Source of the DNA: Clitoria ternatea
Taxonomy: Eukaryota > Streptophyta > Magnoliopsida > Fabales > Fabaceae
Length of the DNA: 64,000 bases
NCBI GenBank assembly: GCA_037962975.1
Contig: CM075673.1
Coordinates: forward strand, 147,704,667-147,768,666
Reading direction: 5' to 3'
Shown: one piece after another, positions 34,326-47,348 of the stretch
Layout: each line of letters starts with the position of its first letter
How positions within the stretch are numbered: position 1 is the stretch's first letter
The notes under the pieces: model-generated
Databases searched by the model: none
What the model was told of the DNA's origin: nothing
The model's input: the letters and a program-made list of their open reading frames with translations, nothing else
Translations under genes and position numbers: made by a program

Positions 34326-37300
34326 TGTAACATCCTAAAAATTTTATTCTCATGTATAATCATTTTGATTTAGACCATCAATGATATTATCTATTTTATC
34401 TCAACTTTCTACATAAATTTTTGGTTAGGACAACATCTTCAATTTAACCTTTTACCATGGTAAATAATTTTAACTTTATACCTTAGGTAAAAGTTAATCA
34501 AGTAACTTATTACCTATTTCCTTAGTTATTAATTCCTTTGGTTTTTCCAATTACTCTCATCAAATTGCCACATACTCCACTCAAAATACGTCATCTTGTA
34601 CACATTTTAATTGTTAGTTAGAGTCCGAATTTGGAAATTTGGTTAACTACAAAGTTGTTCCTCTTTGTCTTAGCTTTCCAAAAAGACAAAATTTGTTAAA
34701 ATACATTAAGATATGAGAGAGATATGCCCAAAATAACGAAATAGTGTCAGAATTGATATTTTACTTCAATCATATCCTTTGTACATATTTTAATACCTTG
34801 TTAAAGTCCGAATTTGAAAAAGTGGTGAACTACAAAGTTGTTCCTCGTTCTATTATCTTTCCAACAAGACCAAATTTGTTAAAATCCATTAAGATATGAG
34901 AGAGATATGCCTAAAATACCGAAATAGTGTCAAAGTTGATATTTACTTCAATCATACAAGCTCCATTATGTAGGCTGCGGAAATGGTCAACAATACAGCT
35001 TATTTTTCTTACCTAAAACCTCCATTATCACCACAATAATGTACCTAACATCCCACTACAATCCCATTATGAAAAGCTTGTCCCCCACTTGTCATTTGCA
35101 TCATTAAATCAACACTACATCTTGTTCCCAAGTCTGAATTCTTAGAACAAGCTAAAGTTAGTGAAGTCTCTCTCTCATTTCCTTTCATTTTCTCTATCAA
35201 AGTCACCCTTGATCTGAAGCTAGGACAATAAGAGAACATTTTCAACCACTCTAGGATCCTCCATCAAGGTAAGAGGGGATAGGGTTGTGAATAATTATGA
35301 AATGGGTAGAATTGTATGCTGTTCTAGGATTCCAGTATTATTTTCGTATCTTGTTGCTCAGTTTTGAAGTTGAAAACGTATGAATTGGATTATGACGTAT
35401 TCATGAAAGTTGTAGATCTTTTTGTTTTATGAATTTTGAGACCTGAATCAACTTATTTGGATATGTATATCAAAAGTTATAGCCAAAATACTACAGCATG
35501 TCGGAGTGGAATATTTACCCTATGTTTTGTGTATATATTAAAATTCTGGGACTTATACATGCATAATCAGCCTTTGATGTCTTCATGAAAGTTGTAGATA
35601 TTTGTGTTATGGATCTTTATAAAGTGGTTTCAAGTCAAAATTATTTATGTAGCTCTAGTTATACCTAAAAGACAGAAGTATGTTCATGCTAAAAATCTGC
35701 TGACGTGAATCACTGTTTGTATTTTTAAAACTGGGAATTTTGTGATGAGAATTAGTATTTAGTATCTGCATAAAAGTTTTAGATATTTGTGTTATGAGTA
35801 ATTTAGAACTGGTCTCATGCCAAAATTATTTTTGTAGATCCAGAAACGTTGAATTTACTAACATATGTACGTTTTGTTACTTTCTTTGAGATAGTTTAGT
35901 ATACTATGAATTTGCGATATTTCTGTTTGGATTTGGAATTTTTGGTCTTCATAAAAATTATAGATAATGGAATTATTGAAACATAGAACTTGGCCTCATT
36001 CAAAAATTATTTTTATACTATGAGTTATAGCTAATTTACTAAATATTGTCAAACCAGTAAATTTTCCAGCAATTGGTGATAATGAAAAATGATAATCTAT
36101 TGACTATTATGTGATTATGTGATGTTTCTGTTTGGAATTTGAAAGTATGGTCTTCATGAAAGTTGTAGATATTTATGTTAGGGATCTATAGAAAGTAGTT
36201 TTGAGTTAAAAATATTCTTGTAGCTCTAGATATGCCCAAAATACAGAAGTATGTTCATGATGAAAATCTGTTAACTATAAAATCCGAATCTTATTTTTAA
36301 AACTGGGAATTTTGTGGTGAGAATTAGTGGTTGGTGCCTTCATGAAAGTTGTAGATATTTGTGTTAAGAATAATTTAGAACTGGTTTCATGCCAAAAATT
36401 TTTTTGTAGCTCCAGAAACGTTGAAAATACTAACCTGTGTACGTTTTAAAAATCCTCTTTGAGGCAGTTTTGTATTCTGTGAATAAGTGATGTTTCTGTT
36501 TAGAATTTGAATTTATGGTCTTCATGAAAGTTGTAGATATTTATGTTATTGAGCTATAGAAAGTGGAATCACATGAAAAGGATTTGATTTACTCATGTTA
36601 TGACTGTTTTACTAACGTATGTTGCTGTTGGAAATGCTGAAATTTGCTTATAATGGTTATTATGGATAAAAATGATATTTTCCCTATGGGTAACAATTTA
36701 TTATTGAATTCTTGAGTGATTATGAAGTATTATGAATGTTGATGAGTGTCTAATGAGCATCATTCAGTTTGTGTATTTTGGTGGTGAATAATTATGAATG
36801 ATTAAATTAATATATATACATGAATGCCTTACGGTTATTGATATATATGGTTGAAACAGTAAATCCATGATTCTGAAAATTATTATATGTGATATGTCCT
36901 TTGAGGACTTGTGGTTTTCCAAGTGGTTTTGGAAATATTAATATCATGGTATGTTAAATGATAAAGAGAATTAAAGGCATTCATGCATCATAAGCATTTG
37001 GACGCACCATGGAATTTTAGGGGTTCCATGATTGCCTACCCTGGTGGGGGGGTTACTCTATGATGAGTTAAAGCCCTATTTTTGTGATGTGTTGGTCATG
37101 GGGCTGTAGGGATCCATGACTGTATAAATTCCTACCGATGTGTTGGTCATGGGGCTGTAGGGATCCATGACTGTATTAATTCCTACCGATGTCTCTATGA
37201 GACCTTTTACTGCAGTATTCCCACCAAACCAAATGGATCCAGCATGACATCATTTGTCTAATTAAAGACTTATTAAATATAAATGAACTTGTTTGGCATA

Positions 37301-37683
37301 TTCATCATATCATTATGGTTTGTTGATTGTGTTTGTGCAATTTTATTTATTTTATATTTATTCTATATTCTGTCTCACTCTTACATTAATTTTTACAGTG
37401 AATGCTACACAGAATGAAGAGTGATGCCATGAATGGAGTTTACGTGAATTATTGCTTGGAATTTGACTTTATTTTTAATTTGATGGGTTGTAATAATATA
37501 ATGTTTCATGTACTATATTTTTCTAAATCGTTTCCGCTATATAAATATTTCATGACTTTTATTATTCGCGACTAGTATGATAATAATCCGCGTTTATCAA
37601 CTTCTACATGACTTATTACAAATTTCAAAAATGATTTTTAAAACACGAAAAATTTATTCGGAAAAATTACACGGGACGTCACA
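34326..37683 (+). repeat. 5' LTR of element B
   Basis: It is unusually long and contains seven diverged units with catgaaagttgtagat about every 182 bp (35402-36523). A 51-bp tandem duplication lies at 37089-37139 and 37140-37190. The 3' LTR has only one 51-bp unit, which explains the whole length difference. Confidence 0.95.
35402..36700. repeat. About 182-bp periodic repeat in element B LTR
   Basis: The motif catgaaagttgtagat, or a close variant, starts at 35402, 35584, 35769, 35950, 36155, 36341 and 36523. Steps are 182, 185, 181, 205, 186 and 182 bp. Each is followed at similar distance by a tgtagctcya-type motif. The same array is present in the 3' LTR (from about 43519). Confidence 0.85.
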
Positions 37684-37687
37684 TTGG

Positions 37688-37699
37688 TGGTATCAGAGC
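37688..37699 (+). other. Primer binding site, initiator tRNA-Met (element B)
   Basis: TGGTATCAGAGC stands four bases after the 5' LTR. Confidence 0.9.
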
Positions 37700-37973
37700 A
37701 TTTTCAAAAAAATCCAGGACCAATTGCCATAACATGTATTGATTCTTGATATACTATGTGAATTATTTGATTATTTGTTTGAAAATATGATAAGTATGTG
37801 CTATATGACTTGTGCCTAACTGATAAAATGATTTGTTGGATTACTGCTTGATAATATGATAAATGTGTTATACAATTTATTGCTTAACTGATAAACTGTA
37901 GAATACTTATAGTTATGTTATAATACAATATATTTTCCCTTAGAATTAGTATAAACCAAACTACGAATGTAGG

Positions 37974-40900
37974 ATGGCAAGAAACAACAACAACAACAAC
38001 AACGATATGGCAGCTGCTTTTAATCGCTTGGCTGAAGCCATAGAAAGACAAAATCAACCAAAAAGTACAGGAGGACTTCACGGGTTAGATCACTTCCTAA
38101 AAAGGAAGCCATCACAATTCAAAGGAGGTTATAATCCGGAGGTAGCATACCTATGGGTTAAGGAAATGGAGCACATCTTCCGAGCCTTGCCCTGCACAGA
38201 ATTCGAAAAGGTGGAGTATGCCACTTATATGATGGTTGAGGAAGCAGAAAACTGGTGGATACATGCCAGAACTCGTATGATTGAAACCGACAGACCTTTG
38301 GACTGGATCAACTTCAAATACTGTTTTCTGGAGAAATATTTTCCAGCGAGTGTAAAAAGCCGAAAAGAGCTGGAATTTATGGAGCTGAAACAAGGCTCAA
38401 TGTCCGTTGGAGAATATGCTGCAAAGTTTGAAGAACTATCTCTCTTTTACCCTCCTTTTCAACAGGCTGGTGCCGAAGAATCAAAATGTGTCAAATTCGA
38501 GAATGGGCTGAATCTTGAAATCAAAGAGGCGATAGGATATCAAGAAATTCGGAGTTTTCCTATTCTGATCAATAAATGCCGAATTTTTGAAGAAAATCAC
38601 CAAGCCAGACTGGCACATGAAAAGGCCAATAGACAACTGAAACCTCAGTCAGTTGATTTCAAAAGGAAAGGGACATTCTATCCAAATCGTTTCAAGGGAG
38701 GATCATCATCTTCTCAAAGATGCAGCAATCATACGAATATCAGGTGCCATAATTGCGGAGGTAATCACCATATACGCGATTGCACCCGACACCTAGGAGA
38801 TGTTACCTGCTATCGTTGTAATCAGAAAGGACACATCAGTCCAAATTGCCCACAGAACTGACAAAACAACGACAACAACACTATGAATAATCAAAGAGGC
38901 TCTAACTATCAGGGAGGTCGTGGAGGAAACACGCGAGCTGTTCAACCTCCAAGACAGAACAGGGAGTCAACAGACCAGAGGTTACAACCAACAACTGGAA
39001 GAGTCTTTGCCATCAGCGGTTCAGAGGCAGACCAAGCTGATGACCTCATGCAAAGTAAGTGTGAGATCAATGGTACTATCTTATCTGTGTTATTTGATTC
39101 TGGTGCTACACATTCTTTTATTTCTGATGAGTGTGTTAGACGTCTTCAATTACCTGTGAAGCCGATGATATATGATCTGATTGTTTCCACTCCCACCGGT
39201 ACACAACTTAGGACTACTAAGGTGTGTAACGAATGTTCTGTACTCATAGAGGGTAAAACATTTCTAGTAGATCTTGTTTGTTTACCTTTGAAGGACCTGG
39301 AAGTAATCCTAGGGATGGACTGGTTATCGGCAAATCGAGTCTTGGTGGACTGTCATAACAAGACTGTTATATTCCCATTAGAAGAAAATCTTACTTCTGA
39401 CAATCTCAAACTCTTTGTCTTACAAGGTGAAAGTCAATTATTTGCCTTGTTTACTCTTCCACAAGGAGATGGTGAATCTAAAGCAATCGAGATGCCAGTT
39501 GTTTCTGAATTTCTTGAAGTATTTCCTGAGGATGTCTTAAGTTTACCACCAGAACATGAGATAGAATTCTCAATTAATTTAATTCCAGGAGCAGAACCAG
39601 TATCTAAGGCTCCATATCGCATGTCACCTATTGAACTAGCAGAACTAAAGAAGCAAATTGAAGGGTTATTAGAGAAGCATTTCATCAGACCTAGTGTATC
39701 GCCATGGGGAGCGCCAGTATTACTTGTCAAGAAGAAAGATGGAAGCATGAGATTATGTGTAGATTATCGTCAGTTGAATAAATTGACGGTGAAGAATAAA
39801 TATCCTTTGCCCAGAATTGATGATCTGATAGATCAATTGAGGGGTGCTACAGTATTTTCCAAGGTTGATCTGCGATCGGGTTATCATCAGATTCGTGTCA
39901 AGTCTGAGGATATCCCAAAGACGGCTTTTAGAACACGCTATGGTCATTACGAGTATCTTGTGATGCCCTTCGGAGTAACCAATGCCCCAGCTGTATTCAT
40001 GGATTACATGAATCGAGTGTTCCATTCATACTTAGATCAGTTTGTTATTATCTTCATTGATGACGTCCTGATTTATTCTAAGACGTGGGAGGAACATGAA
40101 AAGCATCTTCGAGTGGTATTACAAATTCTGAAAGAGAAGCAGTTATATGCCAAGTTGTCTAAATGTGAATTCTGGTTGAAGGAAGTAAAGTTTCTAGGCC
40201 ATGTAATCTCAAGCGAAGGAGTGTCCGTGGACCCTTCCAAAATTGAAGCTGTAACAAACTGGGAGAGACCTACTTCAGTCACTGAGATACGAAGCTTCCT
40301 GGGATTAGCTGGTTATTATCGAAGATTCATTGAGGGGTTTTCTCAAATTGCCCTACCAATGACTCGTCTAACCCGGAAGAATCAACCTTTTGATTGGACG
40401 CCAGAATGTGAAAGAAGTTTCCAGGAACTAAAAATGAAGCTTACATCTGCTCCAGTCTTAACCTTGCCTGACCCACAAGAAGACTTTGTGGTTTATTGTG
40501 ATGCTTCTAAAATGGGCTTAGGTTGTGTTTTGATGCAACAACGGAAGGTGGTTGCCTATGCTTCTAGACAGTTGAGACCACATGAAATGAACTACCCGAC
40601 ACATGATCTAGAATTGGCAGCGGTGGTATTTGCTTTGAAAATCTGGAGACACCATTTGTATGGAGTCAAGTTTGAAGTGTTCAGTGACCACAAGAGCTTG
40701 AAGTATTTGTTCGATCAAAAGGAATTGAACATGAGGCAGCGAAGATGGATGGAGTTTCTTAAAGATTATGATTTTGATTTGAAGTACCATCCAGGAAAAG
40801 CAAATGTGGTGGCAGATGCACTTAGCCGAAAGTCCATTCATATGGCATCTTTGATGATAAAAGAGATGGAGATGATAGAACAATTCAGAGACATGAACTT

Positions 40901-42389
40901 GGGTGTGGAGATGAAATCTTCAAAAAGTATGACTTTGGGAACTTTGAAAATAACCAATGATTTTCTGAAGCTGATAGGTGAAATGCAGACAGAGGACTTG
41001 CAACTACAGGAGTTGAGAGAGTTGCAGGCGAATGGAAAGGATATGGGATTACAAGAAGGATCAGATGGAATTTGGAGAATCAGAAGCAGAATTTGTGTAC
41101 CAGATGATGTTGGTCTGAGAAGGACGATCCTAGAAGAAGCGCATAAAAGTATGTTGAGCATTCATCCTGGATCAACCAAGATGTATCAAGACCTGAAGAA
41201 AAGCTTTTGGTGGCCAAGGATGAAGAAGGAAATAGCCGAATATGTGTCTTCATGTCTAGTATGTCAAAAAGCCAAGGTGGAACATCAAAAGCCATCTGGT
41301 GAACTGCAATCATTGGAGATTCCTGTCTGGAAATGGGATGACATTTCTATGGACTTTGTGTCAGGATTACCAAGAACACGTTCAGGGAATGATGCAATCT
41401 GGGTTATTATAGACAGATTGACAAAGTTTGCTCATTTTCTCCCAATGAATATGAAAAACTCTCTGCAAAAATTAGCACAATTATATGTGAAGGAGATCGT
41501 GAGACTTCATGGTGTACCTTCTAGTATTGTGTCAGATAGAGATCCAAGGTTCACCTCCCGATTCTGGGGAAGTTTGCATCAGGAATTGGGTTCGAAGCTT
41601 CGATTAAGCTCAGCTTATCATCCCCAAACAGATGGACAGTCAGAGCGTACCATACAAAGTTTGGAAGACCTACTGCGATCTTGTGTACTTGAACATGGTG
41701 GTAGTTGGGAGCAGTTTCTTCCACTGATTGAATTCACGTATAACAATAGCTACCATAGCAGTATTGGTATGGCTCCATTCGAAGCATTGTATGGTAGAAA
41801 ATGTCGAACGCCCCTTTGTTGGTTAGAAACTGGTGAAAGTTTGGCATTAGGACCTGAAATTGTACAGCAGACTATTGAACAAATAGAAATAATCCGAGAG
41901 AAGATGAAGGCATCCCAAGATAGACAAAAGCACTACTATGACAAAAGGAGGAAACCACTTGAATTTCAGGTTGGTGATCATGTATTCTTGAAGGTTTCAC
42001 CTCACAAGGGGATTGGTCAAGCATTGAAGAGTAAGAAGTTGAGTCCAAGGTTCATTGGACCATATGAGATCCTGAAGAGGATTGGTACAGTGGCGTATCA
42101 GATTGCACTTCCTCCTCACCTGGCAAACCTGCACAATGTGTTTCATGTATCACAACTAAGGAAGTATGTACAAGACCCCACTCATGTGATTGCTAATGAT
42201 GATGTTGAAGTTCGAGAAAATCTGACCATCCCTACAGAACCCACACAAATCATAGAAAGGTCGATTAAACAACTGAGAAACAAGAACGTACCATTAGTGA
42301 AGGTTGCATGGAAACAAGGGAATGATATAGCTCTGACTTGGGAGCGTGAGGATGCTATGAAGACGCAATACCCAGAATTGTTTCACTGA
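37974..42389 (+). CDS. gag-pol polyprotein of element B, one TGA between gag and protease
   Basis: A single frame of 1,472 codons including stops starts at the ATG at 37974, followed by an Asn-rich stretch. Gag (295 residues) has the capsid fold region and two knuckles (CHNCGGNHHIRDC and CYRCNQKGHISPNC). A TGA at 38859-38861 ends gag. The same frame continues with protease FDSGATHSFI (about 39094), RT with FIDDVLIYS (about 40050), RNase H YCDASKMGLGCVLM (about 40495), integrase finger (H...H, CLVCQKAK), catalytic Asp in SMDFVSGLP and SDRDPRFTS and Glu in QSERTIQSLE. A GPY-type FIGPYEIL motif and a chromodomain-like end follow. All catalytic residues I can identify are present. The TGA may be a CGA-to-TGA mutation or a recoding stop; both fit. 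Confidence 0.93.
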
Positions 42390-42424
42390 GGAGTGCGTTA
42401 TGTTAAATTTCGAGGACGAAATTT

Positions 42425-42442
42425 TTATTAGGGTGGGAGAAT
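42425..42442 (+). other. Polypurine tract of element B
   Basis: The purine-rich tract agggtgggagaa lies just before the 3' LTR, shortly after the end of pol. Confidence 0.8.
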
Positions 42443-45400
42443 TGTAACATCCTAAAAATTTTATTCTCATGTATAATCATTTTGATTTAGACCATCAATG
42501 ATATTATCTATTTTATCTCAACTTTCTACATAAATTTTTGGTTAGGACAACATCTTCAATTTAACCTTTTACCATGGTAAATAATTTTAACTTTATACCT
42601 TAGGTAAAAGTTAATCAAGTAACTTATTACCTATTTCCTTAGTTATTAATTCCTTTGGTTTTTCCAATTACTCTCATCAAATTGCCACATACTCCACTCA
42701 AAATACGTCATCTTGTACACATTTTAATTGTTAGTTAGAGTCCGAATTTGGAAATGTGGTTAACTACAAAGTTGTTCCACTTTGTCTTATCTTTCCAACA
42801 AGAGAAAATTTGTTAAAATACATTAAGATATGAGAGAGATATGCCCAAAATACCGAAACAGTGTCCGAATTGATATTTTACTTCAATCATATCCTCTTGT
42901 ACATATTTTAATACCTTGTTAGAGTCCGAATTTGAAAAAGTGGTGAACTACAAAGTTGTTTCTGGTTGTCTTATCTTTCCAACAAGACCAAATTTGTTAA
43001 AATCCATTAAGATATGAGAGAGATATGCCTAAAATACCGAAACAGTGTCAAAGTTGATATTTACTTCAATCATACAAGCTCCATTATGTAGGCTGCGGAA
43101 ATGGTCAACAATACAGCTCATTTTTCTTACCTAAAACCTCCATTATCACCACAATAATGTACCTAACATCCCACTACAATCCCATTATGAAAAGCTTGTC
43201 CCCCACTTGTCATTTGCATCATTAAATCAACAGTACATCTTGTTCCCAAGTCTGAATTCTTGGAACAAGCTAAAGTTAGTGAAGTCTCTCTCTCATTTCC
43301 TTTTATTTTCTCTATCAAAGTCACCCTTGATCTGAAGCTAGGACAATAAGAGAACATTTTCAACCACTCTAGGATCCTCCATCAAGGTAAGAGGGGATAG
43401 GGTTGTGAATAATTATGAAATGGGTAGAATTGTATGTTGTTCTAGGATTCCAGTATTATTTTCGTATCTTGTTGCTCAGTTTTGAAGTTGAAAACGTATG
43501 AATTGGATTATGACGTATTCATGAAAGTTGTAGATCTTTTTGTTTTGTGAATTTTGAGACCTGAATCAACTTATTTGGATATGTATATCAAAAGTTATAG
43601 CCAAAATACTACAGCATGTCGGAGTGGAATATTTACCCTATGTTTTGTGTATATATTAAAATTCTGGGACTTATACATGCATAATCAGCCTTTGATGTCT
43701 TCATGAAAGTTGTAGATATTTGTGTTATGGATCTTTATAAAGTGGTTTCAAGTCAAAATTATTTTTGTAGCTCTAGTTATACCTAAAAGACAGAAGTATG
43801 TTCATGCTAAAAATCTGCTGACGTGAATCACTGTTTGTATTTTTAAAACTGGGAATTTTGTGATGAGAATTAGTATTTAGTATCTGCATAAAAGTTTTAG
43901 ATATTTGTGTTATGAGTAATTTAGAACTGGTCTCATGCCAAAATTATTTTTGTAGATCCAGAAACGTTGAATTTACTAACATATGTACGTTTTGTTACTT
44001 TCTTTGAGATAGTTTAGTATACTATGAATTTGTGATATTTCTGTTTGGATTTGGAATTTTTGGTCTTCATAAAAATTATAGATAATGAAATTATTGAAAC
44101 ATAGAACTTGGCCTCATTCAAAAATTATTTTTATACTATGAGTTATAGCTAATTTACTAAATATTGTCAAACCAGTAAATTTTCCAGCAATTGGTGATAA
44201 TGAAAAATGATAATCTATTGACTATTATGTGATTATGTGATGTTTCTGTTTGGAATTTGAAAGTATGGTTTTCATGAAAGTTGTAGATATTTATGTTAGG
44301 GATCTATAGAAAGTGGTTTTGAGTTAAAAATATTCTTGTAGCTCTAGATATGCCCAAAATACCGAAGTATGTTCATGATGAAAATCTGTTAACTATAAAA
44401 TCCGAATCTTATTTTTAAAACTGGGAATTTTGTGGTGAGAATTAGTGGTTTGTGCCTTCATGAAAGTTGTATATATTTGTGTTAAGAATAATTTAGAACT
44501 GGTTTCATGCCAAAATTTTTTTTGTAGCTCCAGAAACGTTGAAAATACTAACCTGTGTACGTTTTAAAAATCCTCTTTGAGGCAGTTTTGTATTCTGTGA
44601 ATAAGTGATGTTTCTGTTTAGAATTTGAATTTATGGTCTTCATGAAAGTTGTAGATATTTATGTTATTGAGCTATAGAAAGTGGAATCACATGAAAAGGA
44701 TTTGATTTACTCATGTTATGACTGTTTTACTAACGTATGTTGCTGTTGGAAATGCTGAAATTTGCTTATAATGGTTATTATGGATAAAAATGATATTTTC
44801 CCTATGGGTAACAATTTATTATTGAATTCTTGAGTGATTATGAAGTATTATGAATGTTGATGAGTGTCTAATGAGCATCATTCAGTTTGTGTATTTTGGT
44901 GGTGAATAATTATGAATGATTAAATTAATATATATACATGAATGCCTTACGGTTATTGATATATGTGGTTGAAACAGTAAATCCATGATTCTGAAAATTA
45001 TTATATGTGATATGTCCTTTGAGGACTTGTGGTTTTCCAAGTGGTTTTGGAAATATTAATATCATGGTATGTTAAATGATAAAGAGAATTAAAGGCATTC
45101 ATGCATCATAAGCATTTGCACGCACCATGGAATTTTAGGGGTTCCATGATTGCCTACCCTGGTGGGGGGTTACTCTATGATGAGTTAAAGCCCTATTTTT
45201 GTGATGTGTTGGTCATGGGGCTGTAGGGATCCATGACTGTATTAATTCCTACCGATGTCTCTATGAGACCTTTTACTGCAGTATTCCCACCAAACCAAAT
45301 GGATCCAGCATGACATCATTTGTCTAATTAAAGACTTATTAAATATAAATGAACTTGTTTGGCATATTCATCATATCATTATGGTTTGTTGATTGTGTTT

Positions 45401-45749
45401 GTGCAATTTTATTTATTTTATATTTATTCTATATTCTGTCTCACTCTTACATTAATTTTTACAGTGAATGCTACACAGAATGAAGAGTGATGCCATGAAT
45501 GGAGTTTACGTGAATTATTGCTTGGAATTTGATTTAATTTTTAATTTGATGGGTTGTAATAATATAATGTTTCATGTACTATATTTTTCTAAATCGTTTT
45601 CGCTATATAAATATTTCATGACTTTTATTATTCGCGACTAGTATGATAATAATCCGCGTTTATCAACTTCTACATGACTTATTACAAATTTCAAAAATGA
45701 TTTTTAAAACGCGAAAAATTTATTCGGAAAAATTACACGGGATGTCACA
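42443..45749 (+). repeat. 3' LTR of element B
   Basis: The 3,307-bp partner of 34326-37683 has one 51-bp unit instead of two. It is followed by GACTT. Confidence 0.95.
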
Positions 45750-45754
45750 GACTT

Positions 45755-47343
45755 GAGTATTAAAAATTTTACTTTGAATGCTTTTGAAATTGATTCTTTA
45801 GTTACTATGTTTATTGAAGATGATAAGCTTAATGGTAAGTGATAACAAATTATGCACAAGTCAAGATAATAAGTACCTAAAAAAAATCTAAGTAATAATC
45901 AAGATATAGAATCAAATTAACCACAGAGCAATTTATGAGATTTTTTAGAAAGATTAATAAAAGAGTGTTACTTAAAGTCAAGTTCAACAATGTTAATCAA
46001 AATAGTTTGCAACTTAGTATAACATGCACTTAGTCCAAGTTAATGAAACAATGAATCAAGCAAGCAACTTAAGTGCATAAATAAAATGAGTTTAGGGAAG
46101 AGAGATTTGCAAACTGATATATACGAGTTACACCACGCCGGTGTACGTCTCGCCTCTAAGCAACCCACTTAGAGGATTTCCACTATTGTAGATTAGAGAT
46201 ACAACTTTGAGCAACTGTGACTTCTTAGTGTCCCACACTCAAGAATCCAATCCTCACAAGTACAAGGGCACCCCACCCAATCTCTCAATCTCACAATTTA
46301 CAAGGTTGAAACCCCAACCCAAAGATTCTAAGATGTTTGGTGTTTGAGCATACAAGGAAACTCTCCAATAGAGTGGATATACAAGTTAAAGCTTTCACAA
46401 AGTAATAACTCTCAAAGAGAGGATACGTAAATTAAGTACACAATATAATTTCCCTACAAATTAACTCTCAAAAATAACTTCAAGAAATATGCCAATCAAA
46501 GAATAAAGAGAGCAAGAAGAAGAGCAAGAGAATGGAGGGGGAAGAAAGCAAATGGAAATGCTTCAAACGCTTGGTGTAAATTTCTTCTTCAAGTTCCTCT
46601 CTATTTATAGCCTCCAGTAGCATGGCATTGCAATTAAATTATTCCCTTCGATGCAATGCAAATGGAGCAAGGGAGCGTCTGTCTTCAATTGTTTAATTCA
46701 TAGTGCGATGCGTAATTTGTGTAGTGCGTTCAGTGCTGTTTCCATTCAAACTGAATGAATTGGTGCATGAATGGATTCCCAGCGTGTATTTTGGCCTTCT
46801 GACAGTGTATGAATTGATTCCTAGGATGAATGAATCAATTCCTTCATGAGATACACAGCCATGAATCGATTCTTTAAGCTGTGAATCGATTCCCTGGGCA
46901 AACAAGAACTTGTGAATCGATTCCTGCCACTGAAAATGTAATTCTTGGACCAATGACTCATGTGAATGAATTCCTGATGGTATACTTTGCATCATGAATT
47001 GATTCATGCTTTGAGAAATGCAATCCTGGGCTTTTAAATTCAAGTGAATTGATTCATATGGCTGTTCATTGCTGTGTGAATCGATTCAAGTACCTGATAC
47101 CTGAATTTTGGCACTTTGTTTCACCCTTTTTGATGTTTGTTCAACCATGGCTTCAATCCTTTGATCCTTAGGCACTTTGATAAATTTATTTCACCAAATT
47201 TGAGCTTCTTTAAATGCCTTGAATCATTTCTTTGAAGTTCATCAATTTTCCAACATCAAACATAATTATTTTGTTTGACAACATCCTTAATATCTCTTCA
47301 TTTGTTGTGTCATTATCAAAACCTACATCAACATATAAATACA
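45755..47343 (-). repeat. Copia 2 solo LTR, main piece
   Basis: It carries the TATA box (46601-46610, CTATAAATAG on minus) and the GAATCGATTC array upstream of it in element direction. No coding sequence is present. Confidence 0.8.
46811..47087. repeat. Phased GAATCGATTC array in copia 2 LTR
   Basis: Exact or near-exact palindromes start at 46811, 46832, 46863, 46883, 46914, 46964, 46996, 47046 and 47078. Steps are 21, 31, 20, 31, 50, 32, 50 and 32 bp. Weaker copies precede them near 46752-46780. The core AATCGATT is shared with copia 1, but the outer bases are G/C instead of T/A. Confidence 0.85.
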
Positions 47344-47348
47344 GATCA

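Larger units (their letters stand above)
34326..45749 (+). mobile_element. Element B: nearly intact chromovirus-like Ty3/gypsy retrotransposon
   Basis: The 11,424-bp element has LTRs of 3,358 and 3,307 bp (TGTAACATCC...GTCACA). GACTT is duplicated at 34321-34325 and 45750-45754. It has an initiator tRNA-Met primer site, a complete gag-pol frame broken only by one TGA, a polypurine tract and a C-terminal chromodomain. The LTRs differ by about 1% by eye plus one 51-bp unit. Confidence 0.95.
34284..47343 (-). mobile_element. Copia 2 solo LTR, split by element B
   Basis: It starts TGTTAACCAAGTGGCC, clearly related to the copia 1 LTR start, and ends aaataca at 47343. GATCA is at 34279-34283 and 47344-47348. 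Its own sequence is 34284-34325 plus 45755-47343 (about 1.63 kb). It shares with copia 1 the gtgtacgtctcgcc and cccactt motifs and the LTR layout. The minus-strand TATA box is at 46601-46610. It is therefore a related family in the same orientation. Confidence 0.85.
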
